Numbered from the stretch's first letter, positions 28,138-42,300 are shown. The stretch is DNA of 64,000 nt from Paramacrobiotus metropolitanus (GCF_019649055.1 NW_026570249.1:1116001-1180000); one strand, 5' to 3'. Notes: a model not told the origin generated them from the letters alone. Made by a program: numbers and translations.

Positions 28138-31100
28138 CTAAGCCGGTGTATCCAACACCATACAGTCCGACGACTGTTTCCGAAATACGGGGGCAGCCAA
28201 GGATCCCCCGGACACCGGATGCACCACGATCCGCACCGACTTCCGGCCGAACATGCACGACACTTCACCGGAGGAAATTGTCACACGGATATCGCGCCGA
28301 TACACCCTGCAAAAACCCGGATCCTTCAACTCACCATCAATATTAAGCTCAGAAAATGCAAATTACTATGAACGCAAATAAACTTTTAAAACACCAAAAT
28401 AAATTCAAAATACGTTCAAAATAAATTAAAAATGTAATTGAAATAAACAATACTGAAAATTCGAAACACCTTTCCATGTCCAACACCGCTGAGCTTTTTG
28501 AGTACATTACACGTAAGTGCCTAAATTAATTTCTAAACTACCAAAACAAAACAGGTTAAGGGTGAATTAAAAATGTAAATGAACAAACAACAGAAGTACT
28601 GAAAATTCGGAACACCTACGAGTATATATCCAACAATGTTGAGCAAATTTTAGCGAAACCGCTACCAGAATTTTGCTTACTGTCGAATTCGATTGGCCAG
28701 GACTCCCACCAACTCGGCCACTCGATTATCCGCATTCGCTGGACGCAAGCAGAACGCCAGATCCGATTTCCCATTGAAATGAATGACAACCATCTGGTCA
28801 TTTCCGTCGGTTACACTCACACCAGTAACCTATCACATACCATTGATAAATTAATTTCTACTGTAATTACGGCAATTACGCTAGAACAGTGCTGCCCACC
28901 TGGTCGAGTGCGTAAGGTGATTTGAGCGATTTGAACTTTTTGTTATCCAGTTTATAGACGCCTTTTTCAGTGACCAGAATAGCGCGTTCCGCGGATTTCA
29001 TATGCTTGTTGACCTTCAAAATAAATCCCGAGAACAGGCACAATTTGAAGTGGTCGTGCGAGCGCAGCCCATGGATGGCCTGGACGAAGTTGGACGACTC
29101 GGGATTCTCTGGACTAGTTGCCAAATAGTTGCCCTGCCATTTCCGGCCGTAATCACAGTATTTCCGGCGCCCGGCGAGAGCATCGTACGCAGCGATTTTC
29201 GTTCGGACTTGATCCCAGTCTTCGTTCGGCAGACGTTTCAAAATTTTGTAAGCACGCCACCTATCACGAATAATAAGCTGCAAAATACATAAAACCAAGA
29301 AAAAGCTATAAAAAATAACAATTCCAGCAAACGTTAACCTATCACTGAATCCTGGTTATCAATCATTTTGCTTGACGCAAAAACGAAACCAGGACAACAG
29401 CATTATTTCTCAACTGATTGATGCAGAAATAATGAGTTATTTTACGATTAAATACATATATACGTTATTTTAGTTTTTTAGTGAGATTTAGCAAAATGTT
29501 CAGTTGAACTTTAAGTTTTACCGATTAAATATGGCCTTTGTTTTATCCGTAAACGATCGCAAGGTGCGTGGCGGCTCCGGCCAGCGTAAAGCTTTGCCAA
29601 GATCAGGACGCCGGTCGACATTCTTGAAAATATTCTGAATTTTCATCAAATAGCTGCGCAGTTTGTAGTTCCTGTACGCTTTCACAATACGCCGCACAGC
29701 CAACATCTGTTGATAATGTTTGCGGGCAAGTGCTCCTCTCCACATCTACGAACCATGAATATCATGTGAGTAAAAACAAATGCGAAGAAAATTCACAGAA
29801 TGTACCCTTTGTAGTAAAATGACCATTTCCGGCAGCTTCTTATTGCGTGCATCTTCCAGGTAGGTGACGCTCTGCGGCTGCCGGATGAAGATCTTGGTGG
29901 TACCGAAGGCGGCATCGTCCAGTAATTTATGCTCGGCCAGTATCGCTTTCACACCGTCCATATCACTGCCGGCGAAATTCGGCCACGTCTTGCTGCAGAT
30001 CAATTTGTAACGCTGCAGGAAACGCTTGTACGGCATGCGGTAGGCGAAGCCGGCACGGCGCACGCGCACATTCTCGGTGATGTTCAGGTAACGGATCTGA
30101 TGGCTCACGCGTTCAACGTCAAACTGCGATGGTGATTTTATCCTGAAAAAATAAAACATTATACTGTGATAAAAATATTCTCAGAAATCAACAGAAAAAT
30201 AACTGCTTATATTTCTAATGTGCATTCATCACGCGAGATTCGTAGACATGATTCGTTTTCACGAAAGCAAGCCCGGAGTTCTACCACTGCACTACGATAT
30301 TTCCGTGCTAGGTACATGACGTCTTGCACAAGAATGCGTCTAACGCGATCAGTACACTGAATACAGATACTAAACACTGCGAAATAAAGTCTCTTAATAA
30401 AAATTTTATTATTTAGGTTTTATTCAGTAAAATTGTACTGATGTCGTTAAATAAAATTTTTTATTATTGTCATTCAGAAACAGTTAAAGTTTTGCTAAAG
30501 ACATGGACAGTTGTATGTCTGGGTATCATCTTACTCGTTCGGTTTGATACACCGTATGTAGTGCGGCTCCTTGGACTGCAGTTTCTGTACCAGTGCCGCC
30601 ATAGAGGTCTTGAAGGCGGTGGCCGTTGTGATGGGTCGCTTGGTCACTGTGGATTTGTGGGCGGCTCCTTCCGGCCACATTTCCTTAATGAACGGGTCGG
30701 TGCTGTTGAATAACACCCGCTTGAAATCCTGGAAAATGGGATCACGATTCTTGTCCAAGAATCCTTCGATGTTGTATGTAACATCGCCGGCGTAATGCTT
30801 AATGCGGAACTGCTGGTGGTGAATGAGCGATTTATCCTGGGGAGTTGTTTGACGCGACGCATAATGAGGATGCTTGGTGAATTTCTTATCCATTGCTTCC
30901 AGGAAAGTCTGTAATTGAAAAAAATCCTCATAGCTGAGCCTCTCATAAATTGAAATAAATTCTTAATTATTTGCACGCATATTTTTGAAAAAATTCCGCA
31001 ATTTCGTCACTATACATGTATCAAATAAAAAACTGTTTTAACCCATTTCTGGCTTTCGAAATAACCATACTGTTAACGCTACGCATGTTCCTGTACATAT

Positions 31101-34100
31101 TATTAATTATACCTGATCGGTAGGATTTCCGACATTTAAACACGCTTCATCCATTAAAGCAATTATGCCATTATGCGGCTGCTCTACCAAATCACAAATA
31201 ATCCGGTTGTTGAAATAGCTGACCGGTGTCCATTTGATATTCTCCCGCTCATATTCATCCTGTTCTTGCTTCAGTACCAATTCGATGAACAACTGCTGGA
31301 GCTTCTCGTTACAGTAATTAATGCAGAACTGTTCAAAGCTGTTCATTTCGAAAATCTCAAAGCCATAAATGTCCAGAACACCTATGACCGTGTTCCTTCC
31401 ATACAGCGGGGAAGATGTCGGCGCCGGCGCTTTCAGTGTGTCGTTGACTTGTTTGACAATCCACGAAAACAATCGATCATATATAGCCTAAAAATACAAT
31501 CAATCCAGTCACTATTTAAATAGTAATTGAATCGGTATACCTCCGCCAATTTACACCAATCTAGCCAACTTACACTTATCTAGCCAACTTACATTTATCT
31601 AGCCAATGCACTTATCTAGCCAACTTACATTTCGTTGAAGTCGAAAAATGTCAAAGTAAACAATACTAATTTTACCTAACAAAGTTGATACAGTATGTCA
31701 TTACTCATTAGTATAGTATTTCAATTCGTCTTAAATTTTATGGTCAATATAGTCTAAATTATAAAGTGGCATAATTTACACAACATACTTTGGCAAAAGC
31801 ATCTCGGGCATAAAACACTTCGCTTTCGGTTAACGGTTTATCCATCACTTCTCCACGTGCGGCAACCGTTCGCGAGGTTAAAGCTTGGCGGAAGTCCTTC
31901 TCAGAAATGTGAAGCATATTCACAACTGACTGGAGACGATCAGCGGTGGTCACTTTGACCAACTCTCCTTCCCGAGCGAATGAAATATTGCCCTACAATT
32001 AAATCCACACAAATCACCGTAGCAAAAATCAAACTTTCTGAAAAAGTGGAAACTGTAGCTTCAAATAATGATAGTTAGTAGAACAAATGGAAATCAAATC
32101 AGCCAGAGCAACGCCGTGCAACTAAACCACCAGCCAGTTCTCTACGAAAACACTCGCGTGGCGCGGCTCGTAGCCGCATTGCGAAGAAAATGGACGGTTT
32201 GATTACATAATTAAAATCGAAAAAAAATGTTGTTGTGGAATTTGTTTACTGGGAAGTTTCCTTGAGTGCATCGCTGTCGGCCCGTTTTAGCGAGCTGGTC
32301 TGCGGCAGCCACCTCGCGTACGCGCTTACATGTATTAGTCTGGCTAGCAGATCCAAGTCGCGACTGCCACTTGATCTCCAAAACTTGCAGCCTCCGTTTT
32401 TCTATGTCTCCCTAATGAAACATTCCAGTCAATGTTTCAGAACAGAGAATAAAATTTCAGAATTTTTTTGATATCTTGAGAGTAGGTTTTATAGGGAACC
32501 AAGGAAGTTATGTTCGCTTCGGTTTCTCATAGACACAGCATGGGTCCGTGCGATGGGGGCGTTGCTTGCACCCTATGCATTGTCTACGAGAAACCAAAAC
32601 AAGCATAACTTTCTTGGTTCGCCATAAATAATTACTAATCAGAGATCAAAAAGCTTATAAATTTTTTCTCTTTCTTCTGAGATGTAGGTTAACAAGTTTT
32701 ATGGAAGGGTAAACGCAAAAATAGCGCTTGAAACTCTGGATCAACTGGCCATGGAATTCAGTGCATTCTTTCACCGTTCACATAACCTGCTCCTCCCATG
32801 CATCTGCACCCTGTCTGTCCTCAGTTACAGCAATTCTATCTCTCCTAAGTTACAAAAGTTAACATTTCTGTCTCTCCTGAGTTTACAAAAGTTAGTTTCT
32901 CTCTACTCTCAGTTAATTTCTGTCTTTCTTAAGTTACAAAATTACAAGTTACAATATCACGCGACGTGGATCCATAGCTTAAAGCAATATTACATATAAT
33001 TATGTAATATTGCTTTAGAAAATATGCAGCGCTATTTTCTTCGCAAAATTCATTACAAAGGTGTGAGTGTAAATTACAGTTAATGTAAAAAAATAATAGC
33101 TGTATAACGGCCCACAGACTGGCGAAAATGGACATAGCTAAATTGTTAATCAAATTATTCCTTCAAGTGATACAACAGTTCAATAGCGATAAATAAAACA
33201 GCTTTTGTTATCATAAAAATTCTGAAGTTTTTCCTCTAAAGAAAACTGTTTATAACGAATTCTGCACGCACCAAGTGGAGGATAGCCGCCACCACTCTCC
33301 AGATTGTTTCGGCATGATTACCCGCCAGTCCCAGAGCCGACAGCGCCGTTTGGACATTGGTGAAATCCTGCTTGTCGTTGATACTGCTGACTGGGTGCGC
33401 TGTGCCCTGATTGATGTAATTATAAGATTTGTGATCGCGCTTCAGATGCAGCTGCGACAACAGCTTGTCCGTGGCGCCCGTGAGCAATTGGTAAAAAGCG
33501 TGGAAATTCCGCTCACCGCTGTGCTGGAGTACCACACGCGACTATCGAACAGAGAAGAGAAAAAAATCAAATTAAAACCGACAAATCGTCATCAATCACG
33601 TTCCAGATCACTGCTGACCACTTGCACTGTCTCTGCGCGCCGTGGTGATGGAGCGTGACCAAGAGGTTAATTGAAAAGCGCGCTCATTATTGTCTCCGAG
33701 CTGATGTCTGTGCTTAGCCTACCTTTTCGAGTAGGTAGTTCTCAATGTTGCCGCCCACTGGATCGCCTTTGAAATCAAAGTTGATGTCCATGTATTTTCC
33801 CTGAAAAGATCACAAATAAATGCTTGCGTAAAAGGGTTTCGTTATGCTTCGGCTTGTTTTCTTACGAAGCGTGAAGAATTATCATTTCGATTTGTTTTCG
33901 CGTTGCCGAACGCCTCCAGAATACATGTCGACTGGATCAGGATATTCTTCACTCTGGAAAGCATATAAATAAACCACTGAATTTTTTGCCGAAAAAAGGA
34001 AAAGTCGAAACATTTCGTAGAGGATTTCATCGCCAACCACAGATTAAGTAATTCAGTTCACATCGTTCAACAATATTCTGCTTAAAAAAATTCTGATCAT

Positions 34101-37100
34101 TTTATAATTCAACAATGTATTGCAAATCATTCTGAGCGGTGTCTATGACTCTATGCCAGTCTTTGGAAGCTCTCAATCCCGGCCAGTACCCTACGATAAT
34201 ATCTGATCGATGCAAACTTATTGTCAGCAGCAATAACTGCCTCAATATCAAAATTTCAATTAAATTATTAAAACTTATACAAGTATCGACAAACGGTGAA
34301 TGCTTTTATATCGTGATAAAAGATGATGATGGTGACCATCATCGCTATATATTACATGAAACGGATCCGAATATTGGTGTTGATTGATCTAAGATAGGTA
34401 TCTTTAATTTTAGTTTCAAGTTAACAATCATAAGAGTTGAAACATGATAAAATAATAATGAACCATTAAAACTTCAGTATAAACCATAAACGAATTCAAA
34501 GATTTATCGGAAATGCTTCATATGCTGACGAAATTTCGAAACCAATAATTTTAATCTTCAAGTAAGCAATGGCGCAAATGATTAGTTACCAAAAACAACA
34601 ACAACAACACAGGCTGAAGCGCCGGATTGTCCGCACCTCTCGATTTCCGCCCGTTGAGCCACATTGGTCACCGCGGCAATGTACCGCATGATGATCTTGG
34701 AGGCTTCCGTTTTGCCGGAACCGCTCTCTCCTGTTGACAAAGCAGCCGTACAGTCACTCTAGCACTACACACCGCACACGCATTAATCAGCTCATAGCGT
34801 CCGAGCTGACTCAACACGAGCGCACACGCGAGACAGGAAGCCGGCGAGGGCCGTTGTACCGGATATAACGATGCAAGTGTCCTTGTTAAGTCGCCGCATG
34901 CTCCTGTAGGCCGCATCGGCCAGGGCGAAGATGTGCGGTGGACGCTCGTAGAACTCGCGGTTCTTGTACTGCTGCACCACATCTTGACCGTAAATATTCA
35001 CGGGTTTATACGGATTAACACTGACCACAACCTGTACAATTAGACGCACTTTTAGGATAAGGACGAAGATATACCCACACTCTGCTGTGTATCATAACCG
35101 CAAGATCCACTTGAAACAAACGATGCAAAATTACGAGGAAAACTGTTCACAACTAACAGCTAGAAAATTAACAGTTTTGAAATCACAGCACAATGCACCA
35201 CAAGTTAATTTAAAGAATTATAGTAAAACTTCAACAAAAATGAATACTTACTGTTGACAATCCTTGCCAACTACGAAGTTATCAGATCTTTAAATAAAAT
35301 GGTCTGACTTTAGCCCTAATTTACACTTTCATTGCTTGCAACAACTCGTACAAATTATAAGTAAAATAAAAAGAATTTATAGACAAAAAATTCAAATATC
35401 TATACATTTTTAAGAAAATTGATTTCGGTTCTTTGCAATGTGCTTATACAAATTTGTATAAACGCTTCAGTGTGAAATTTTCCATGCGCTGTGGGTGGCG
35501 TCTGCGCATCTTATTGATGGGAACGTCAAAAAAGTCTGGTGTAATCATAAGCCGTCAAGAAGAAAAAAGAAGCGACGTTCAGGTTTTTTTTATAACCAGG
35601 TCAAATAAAACATACGCAATACGTAATGTGTTTGTTCTAGAAACATGATTTATGAAGTAACTTCGGTCATCCCAGGCATGGAACAATGAAAGTCGGAACT
35701 GAATATCTATCTGTATACGCGCATAGTGCTTATGTTTGCAAAAATAAACGAATAATCCCGGCACGAAATTACACTACTGTTAAGATTTGCCGCTTACCTC
35801 GCCAATATATGTGTAAATCTTTCCCTTGCTGAACCTGCAAATCAAAAAAATGTGTCAAACGATAACAACATGAACAGCCAAAGAAGTTAGTGTTTCCATG
35901 ACTGTTTCAACTTTTTAAATGCAAATTTATTGAATATGTGTGAGAGTCAACAACACGGACGCGGTCAACCGTGCACATAGAGCAAACACAACAATAGCCG
36001 CGCCAGCACAAAACAGCTGGAACCGATACTGATATCGGTGTACATATATTGTCCTTTTCCCTACACAATAAACGAATTGTTTATCTTACCCCAAAACAAA
36101 TACGTATTAAATTTCGTTTGTGGCTTATTTAGTGATAAACTTCTTGTGATGATATTATTCACTTTTCCGGACGTCCGACATGCAAAATAGTCAAAAATAA
36201 AAGTATCCAGTTCACTACACCCGATGCGTAACAGCAGCATTTACGATTAGTAAAGAAATAAATCTGCAACCAGACTGTATTGTCAACGGCATGATCATTT
36301 GTCAGTTTTTCAGGTTTGGCGCATCGTATAACTAATTTAAATTTATTTTCGTCATTTTAACATTGCATTATTTACCGCACCTGAAAACATTTTTTTGCAG
36401 CAAGGCAGGTAATGTCAAATAAACTTTTAAGCAAATTCCCACGTAATTCGCACCAAAATCAGCCAAGAAAATTTCATTTATTGCTGTACAATAACTGTAA
36501 AAACGCAATAGTATACGTGCTTACTGTAAATCATAACAATGCTTAAAATAATCATAACTGTGTGTCTGGTACGTGGCCAGTGGCCTGAAATTCCAATACT
36601 TCTATTGCGATGCTGGCCCAGCTCAAGCTGCCCAGACAGCGTAAACAATAATTATTGTCAGCTGTTACAACATTTTTATTATCTTTCGCGCTATGCCCAC
36701 GATCCACTTCAAAGCGGATGCATCAATAAACAGTTGCGTCTACGTTTTTGTGATGTAAAACAGTAAAAATGCTGTACTGCACACTTATACATTTCTGTCA
36801 TATGCTGCACCTGCACAAGTGCTTTCATACACACTTCCGGCATAAACTGATAAACAAATGGGACGCGGCGCAGCGCATTCTTGCAACAATGCGAAAAACC
36901 GCTCTGAGATTTTAATTTATTACATAACGTATTTTAATAATGCTAACGCGCTCGCATTGAAAATATATTCTCGTAATAATATTAAATATTTTCTCGTAAT
37001 AATATTAATTTTTAGAAATTTTAACTGCATTTCAAAATTAATTTCCACTTTTGTAATTTATTTTCGGCTTATCTGGACGAATTTCTAAGTTTTTCGTGCT

Positions 37101-37316
37101 ATAGTAGGTAAAGAAAAATCACCATATTCCCACGGAAAAAAATCTGATACAGTTGAGAAAATAGTAAAAGTTGTGGTCATAAAAAAATAAAATTCTGCCA
37201 AAGCGTCTGATGTACCTATACCTTAATTTCAAATTGTCAACAATGGCTTGGTCCGTAATAGAGCTGAGCAGCACTAAATCTCCCACACCAAACTCCTTTC
37301 CTTCGTGTTCCACCAT
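28138..37316 (-). CDS. Class I unconventional myosin, Myo1D-like, complete
   Basis: Fifteen exons: 37316-37222, 35834-35798, 35031-34860, 34730-34637, 33953-33866, 33800-33723, 33541-33272, 31992-31789, 31487-31113, 30908-30535, 30142-29806, 29745-29522, 29260-28900, 28829-28681, 28306-28138. All have GT-AG ends, all phases match, and the sum is 1009 codons (1008 residues; class I short-tail myosins are about 1000). The motor has the P-loop GESGSGKT (about 101-108), switch I NDNSSRF (156-162) and switch [11 protein letters not shown] (from about 385). Two IQ-like light-chain motifs ([28 protein letters not shown]) lie near 700-745. The TH1 tail (about 780-1008) ends with an [17 protein letters not shown] segment matching the far C-terminus of Myo1D. 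Known: an actin-based membrane-tethering motor; the fly Myo1D homologue sets left-right asymmetry. No damage seen. Confidence 0.95.
30222..30300 (-). repeat. tRNA-like sequence (tRNA pseudogene or tRNA-derived SINE remnant) in a myosin intron
   Basis: On the minus strand the sequence reads AGTGCAGTGGTAGAACTC, close to a pol III A box, and some 45 bp later CTACGAATCTCGCG, close to the B box GGTTCGAATCCCGC. The acceptor stem does not pair well and no clean cloverleaf can be drawn, so it is not called as a functional tRNA. Confidence 0.35.
31558..31632. repeat. Short tandem repeat in a myosin intron
   Basis: Four degenerate copies of a roughly 20-bp unit, CTAG­CCAACTTACACTTAT-like, in the intron between the exons at 31992-31789 and 31487-31113. 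No function inferred. Confidence 0.6.
32488..32629. mobile_element. Imperfect foldback element (MITE-like) in a myosin intron
   Basis: The left arm from 32488 (TATAGGGAACCAAGGAAGTT, then a GGTTTCTCATAGACA stretch) is an imperfect reverse complement of the right arm ending at 32629 (TGTCTACGAGAAACC… CTTTCTTGGTTCGCCATA). Arms are about 55-60 bp and the loop about 25-30 bp. It resembles an aged palindromic MITE; no clear target duplication. Confidence 0.5.
32760..32945. repeat. Pyrimidine-rich degenerate repeats
   Basis: Repeated TCTCTCCTAAGTTACAAAAGTTA-like units in the large myosin intron between the exons at 33541-33272 and 31992-31789. Low complexity; no gene. Confidence 0.4.
32981..33016. 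repeat. Perfect 15-bp palindrome
   Basis: AAAGCAATATTACAT (32981-32995) and ATGTAATATTGCTTT (33002-33016) are exact reverse complements around a 6-bp loop. It lies in a myosin intron. Could be a short foldback remnant or chance in AT-rich DNA. Confidence 0.5.
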
Positions 37317-38528
37317 TCTCCTGCGATCTGTAAATCACAACATTAGCATCCACAAACACGATGGATAAACAACAACCGTCCAGCGTTAACACCCTCCACG
37401 CTGCACCATCGATCAACAAAATTACGCGGCCAGAGTCTGACGACGTCCGTGACTCGGGAAAACTACACAAATAAACGAAGACTACAACGCTGGACGGTAG
37501 TTTTACGTCGGTCCACGGCGATCAAGCAGAAAGAAAAAGAACGGCGACACTAACAAGTTTCTTACAAGTGCGTTCCGTTTAGCGCCTGCATTTTTAATTT
37601 ACAGTTGCTTATCTCAGCCAAACGCTAAAAGGTAAACAGGCGGCTGGTTTATCGCTGTCGATTGGCCGGATGACTCAGCTGATAATACGTGCGCCGGGTG
37701 CTGCACAGAGTGAAACGCTTCGCGTACACATAAAGCCTTGTTTACCGAGCGGGGTTTTATAGTTGGCGATACGCGGTTTTGTCAGATGCGCACTGTTTAT
37801 CGCTTCAGCGTCGGTCAACTTGTTACGTACGTGTGGTCGGTAGTCTCGGTGCGGCGCTACCGCGTTCTCAATGAATGGCCAGTACACTACAAAAGTTTGT
37901 TTACAAACTTAAACAGGATTATCGACGAGCGGCGCGGATCATCAACATGGAAATCAGGGGATTGTACACGCTTACCTTACAGCGGTAAATATTTCCGCGG
38001 CCAATCTCAAACAATCCCGGCACTTTAACACCGAACTAATCCGCTAAAACTCCATGCTTATGCAACCGTTTCTACCACTTTATTCATAAAGCCGGTGTGT
38101 AATACAAGCGGCAAGGTTTGTCACCAGTCACCAGTTGATTCCGCCTTAAAAAATGCCCGATATTCATTTTTTAAATTTTATTAGTGCATAGTACTATGCA
38201 TACATAGAAGATGTGTACACTCACATTTCTAGCGTGATGGAGTGCTTATTCGAAGTGCCTGAATCATCGTCAGGTGTGCCGGCAAACACTTTGCACGAGA
38301 TTAAGCATTATTTGATAGCATACTAAATAATATCATTGAAGCCATTTAAATGAAATAATCTTCTGTGCGATATAATAGTGGGATTATTGGGATAAATTGA
38401 TTTTTATTGCAAACTCGAACGTGAATTTTGAAATTCTGAATGATTTCGTGCCGAAGATATCTGCACCAACTAGTGAAGAACAATTTTTATAGCATCATAG
38501 ACATTCATAGTTCTTTCGTTGTAACAAA
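37317..38528. other. Myosin 5' flank, no gene seen
   Basis: Presumed promoter and 5' untranslated region of the minus-strand myosin. A minus-strand frame at 37237-37470 overlaps the first exon and has no homology. No core promoter motif is convincing. Confidence 0.35.
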
Positions 38529-39032
38529 ATGCACATGAATGTTGCTCTGTGCATAATTATAGTCACTTTTCCGTTGGTAGAAGCTACTGTAATTAAAAAT
38601 GAAACTTTACATCCAGCGTTAGTCACAGGTCCAGTCAGAATTATTTTTAGGGATGTTCAAACAACATTTCCGGCAAATCCAAGTGAATCATCGTCAGTAA
38701 ATCTTGTTAGATAAAGCCGTTTTATGCATGTCGTAAAATATTGCGATTTTGAACAAAATCGAGCCTTACAAGTCAGTCGCGAAGTTTTCCGCTTTATTTA
38801 TCCAGTAGGACCAATACGGCCACCTTGTACACAAACAATGCAGTCGAATAAATTTGTCACAAACACTACAGCATCGTTCCCACTACAACAGATAAAACAA
38901 CATAAAATCATAACCAGCAAAAAAAAACCGCAAACGATTAAAAGCTCAAAATTTGGCATGATAAAACCACAAGATAAAACTGTAAAGCTGCCCACTAAAT
39001 TGACAGAAAAAAAGCTGGGAAAAATAATTTAA
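38529..39032 (+). CDS. Doubtful small secreted-protein gene
   Basis: An ATG at 38529 opens MHMNVALCIIIVTFPLVEA, a good signal-peptide shape, followed by about 40 residues with one N-glycosylation site, stopping at 38714. A second frame (38724-39032) contains VGPIRPPC and a lysine-rich tail ending KKLGKII. A GTAAAT donor at 38698 and a TTATTTATCCAG acceptor near 38807 might join them, but the phases do not fit, so the gene model is unresolved. No family recognised. Confidence 0.3.
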
Positions 39033-39347
39033 AACAAAGAGAGAAAAAACTCAGCCACATTCAATAATTAACCAAACCGCCGCTGCACCGAACAAAAACG
39101 CCCCCATCTTTGGTACAAATCCCTGTCAGAAATTCCATATATTGTAACAAAAACGAACGCAGATCCAGGTTTTGTTGTCAGCTGCCGCTCCACACATGAC
39201 TACCGTTAACAATTAACACCACACACACTGTTGATTTCTTCATTGTTTTGAGAACAGAGAACGCGGGGAAATTCGTGTCTGTAGATAACGGAACCAACGA
39301 GGCGCCATCCGTACGAGAGCCCCTCTCCTCGTACGGGGCTACTGCCG

Positions 39348-42300
39348 TCATTCCTGCGACGACGCGGATGCCGCGGAGGCCACGGCGGCCGCCGAGAACT
39401 GGCCCATACCGTACTCATCCACCACATTGTCCATACCGCCGGGATTACGACCGGATGACGGATCGGATTGACCGTTCAGGCTGGGAGAATGCTTCAGCTC
39501 CATGCCTTCACCTGGTAACACAGGAAGCGAATCCGTTAATGCCGTTAATGGAATGCGACATACAGTCTCATACTGTTCTCCGCCGACGGAAGAGATAGTT
39601 TACCAAAACATAAAGACAACTATACTTAACTTATATTCCGGATTTTGCTACCAACTTACAAGGGGATGTTACTTATGAATCCAGGCATGTTAAATTATTA
39701 CGTTTTTCATCGTAGAGATTTCCCATAATTAATAACTGCATCTGATACACGCATTATACATACATGCGTTTACCACAGCTTTCAATATTTTTCAAAATCA
39801 AATCACAAATTCTACTCTGGTCATTCGACGGGGTGTCATCCATTAATTCAGGCTCTACTTTAATGTTTCTCTCGTTGTAAGAAAATTTTATTTATGTTAA
39901 TCACGATATAACGACTCCACATTACATGCGCAAATTTTTGGGGGAAAAAATCTGTATGCGTTAGCAATGATAGCGTGGTTCAAGGAATATTATCATAGAA
40001 CACCGTAAACGAAGCCGTCAAATTCCTTTCTTACGAAAGAAAAAGCCTGAACCATTTTTAGTAAAAGAGCATCAAACATGACGCCGCAAAATCATGGTAA
40101 ACAACCCAAAGCTACTCAGACACCCGTCTTTATCCACCCTACCATAATAGCCCATGAAAGACCGATCATGACTGGCCTGTTTATCCAGCTGCGCCTACCG
40201 TTCATGGATTGGACCATATCGACGCCAACCGGCACCATATTCCCCATCGATCCATCCGGGATCGCATTACCGAATCGATCCGTTACCGGTCCTTTCATCA
40301 TACCATAGATATTCTCCGATCCTCCCGATAATACTGATTCTATACATTCAGTCCCCATTGACGCAACATGCTCAGCAAAAAAAGCGTAATTCTGCGGTCG
40401 TAACAAATTTTACCTTGAGAAGGACTTTGCATATGAGACGGAGGACCCATCTAGCAACAGAAAAAAAGTTTCGTTTTTTTAGCAATATGCTTTTTGAGTT
40501 TTCACTGCAGTAGTAAAATACTAAAATGTCCGCATTTGTTTGTCTGTTTCTAACAAAAATTAGTTGTTCGTACGCTACTTCAGTACATTATTCTTCAATC
40601 ATCAGATTATCAAGAACGAAAATAAAATCCAGAGAAACACGCATCACCGCGCTGATGAATAATTCTTCTTACCATGCCCATATACGGGCCATTGGGTGGT
40701 GATGGTGTGCCATAGTGACCCATCGGACCAACATGCTGCTGCCACGGCGGCTGACGCTGTGTTTGATGAATCGGCGGTCTGCAACAACATTTCCCGTTGA
40801 CGAACAGATTATCTACAGCATATTCCACCGAATATCACATACAATCCCATCATATTCGGTCCGCCCTGAGGCGACCCGGCTCCCGGATTGAGCATCCGCT
40901 GCATGGGTCCACCGGGACCGCCGTACGCTCCGGGCGGCATGGGCGAGGCCGGCATGCCTCCGCGTCCCACTGGACCGCCTCCGCCCTGTCCACCGCGACC
41001 GACCATCATGCCCGGCGGTACCGGGCCTTCCGACGTCATCATCATTCCGCCCGGAGGAGGCTACAACCCAGTATCTGCATAAAATGTTCAGGTTTCCGCG
41101 GATAATCATCCCTACCCCAAATTCAATCTGCTGTTGACCGGGATGCGACATCCTCGTTGCCGGTGAGCTGCGGTTAGACGGTGGCGCATAACCCCGTGGC
41201 ATGTGCCCTTTAAAACGGTGACATACAACTTTACAGGTGCAACTTAACAAGAGTCACGGTATTTAACAATAACATAAGTGCTGAGGAGCAGAAAAAATCA
41301 ATCAAACTGCACCGGAAATGAATAACAAGCATACTACAGCGAAAGAAAACAAAGACTGTATAGAACCGCCTCGCGTTACCTTGTTGCTGCTGCATAGCGC
41401 CCGGTGGAGGTGGCCCCGACATCTGCATCATGGGCATGACTCCATGGGGCATCATCTGGGATGGAGAAGGGCGAAGATGAGATCCCTGAGCGAAAGAGAC
41501 AGATTCAGATTCATTCCTGTCGTGCGAATGGCACTAAGCACCGTACCGGAAAGAATCCCGGAGGCACCGCGCCATCGGGTCCCGAACCGGCCAACTGGTG
41601 CATGGATGGACTTGGGACTGTCCCGGGCCCGCCTTCTCCCATTGCCTAGCGCACAATTCCGCATTAAACTCATTCAAAGTAAGAGAGATTCATATCCAAA
41701 CAAACAACGAAACTATTAGTAAAGAACTACGAATTTTCCACCAAAACTGATAGAAAATAAGGACCCTGCAATAAATTTTTGTTGATAGAACTCACATGCG
41801 GATGCCCATGAGGAGGCTGACCGGGTGGTACACCCATGCCGTTCATATTCGGCGAGAAAGGATACCCTTGCGATGTCATAGTGGTCTACAGAAAAGACAA
41901 GCCACGTAAAGATCAGAAGTAACTAATAAACTTCAAGGCAGGACTGCTTACGTAATCATGAAAGCTCGAAGCCTCTTTGGAATGCATATGGGTATCGCGT
42001 CGCTCGGGAGCGGCACAATACAAATCCCAGAAGACGCTAAAAAATCACATAATCCAGCCACATCAGCTTATTTATGCAGCAGCAAAACATTCGAACTACC
42101 TACAGCATAAAATAAGCAAAAATACAACAAAAAACATCAAAAAAGATCCAAAAATTAAAAATCATTTCACTATCCACGAAACTTCCTAAGGAAGCTGGAC
42201 ATCGGGTTAAGAAACCCCGAACGATAAAAAGTTGAACACCGAAAATTCACGTTGTCTGGCGCATTATCATTACTGTTCAGAGCTGGTAAAATTCAAAACC

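Noticed and set aside
28008-28268. Small membrane protein downstream of the myosin
   Set aside because: It overlaps the final myosin exon (28138-28306) in another frame.
28677-28829. Myosin ending at TAA 28677
   Set aside because: A GTAAGC donor two bases after the last complete codon leads in phase to an exon matching the Myo1D C-terminus, giving 1008 residues.
33275-33658. Plus-strand 127-codon protein
   Set aside because: Antisense shadow of the myosin motor exon at 33272-33541.
37237-37470. Alternative N-terminus for the myosin region
   Set aside because: Different frame, no homology; the 37316 start gives a standard class I N-terminus that splices cleanly.
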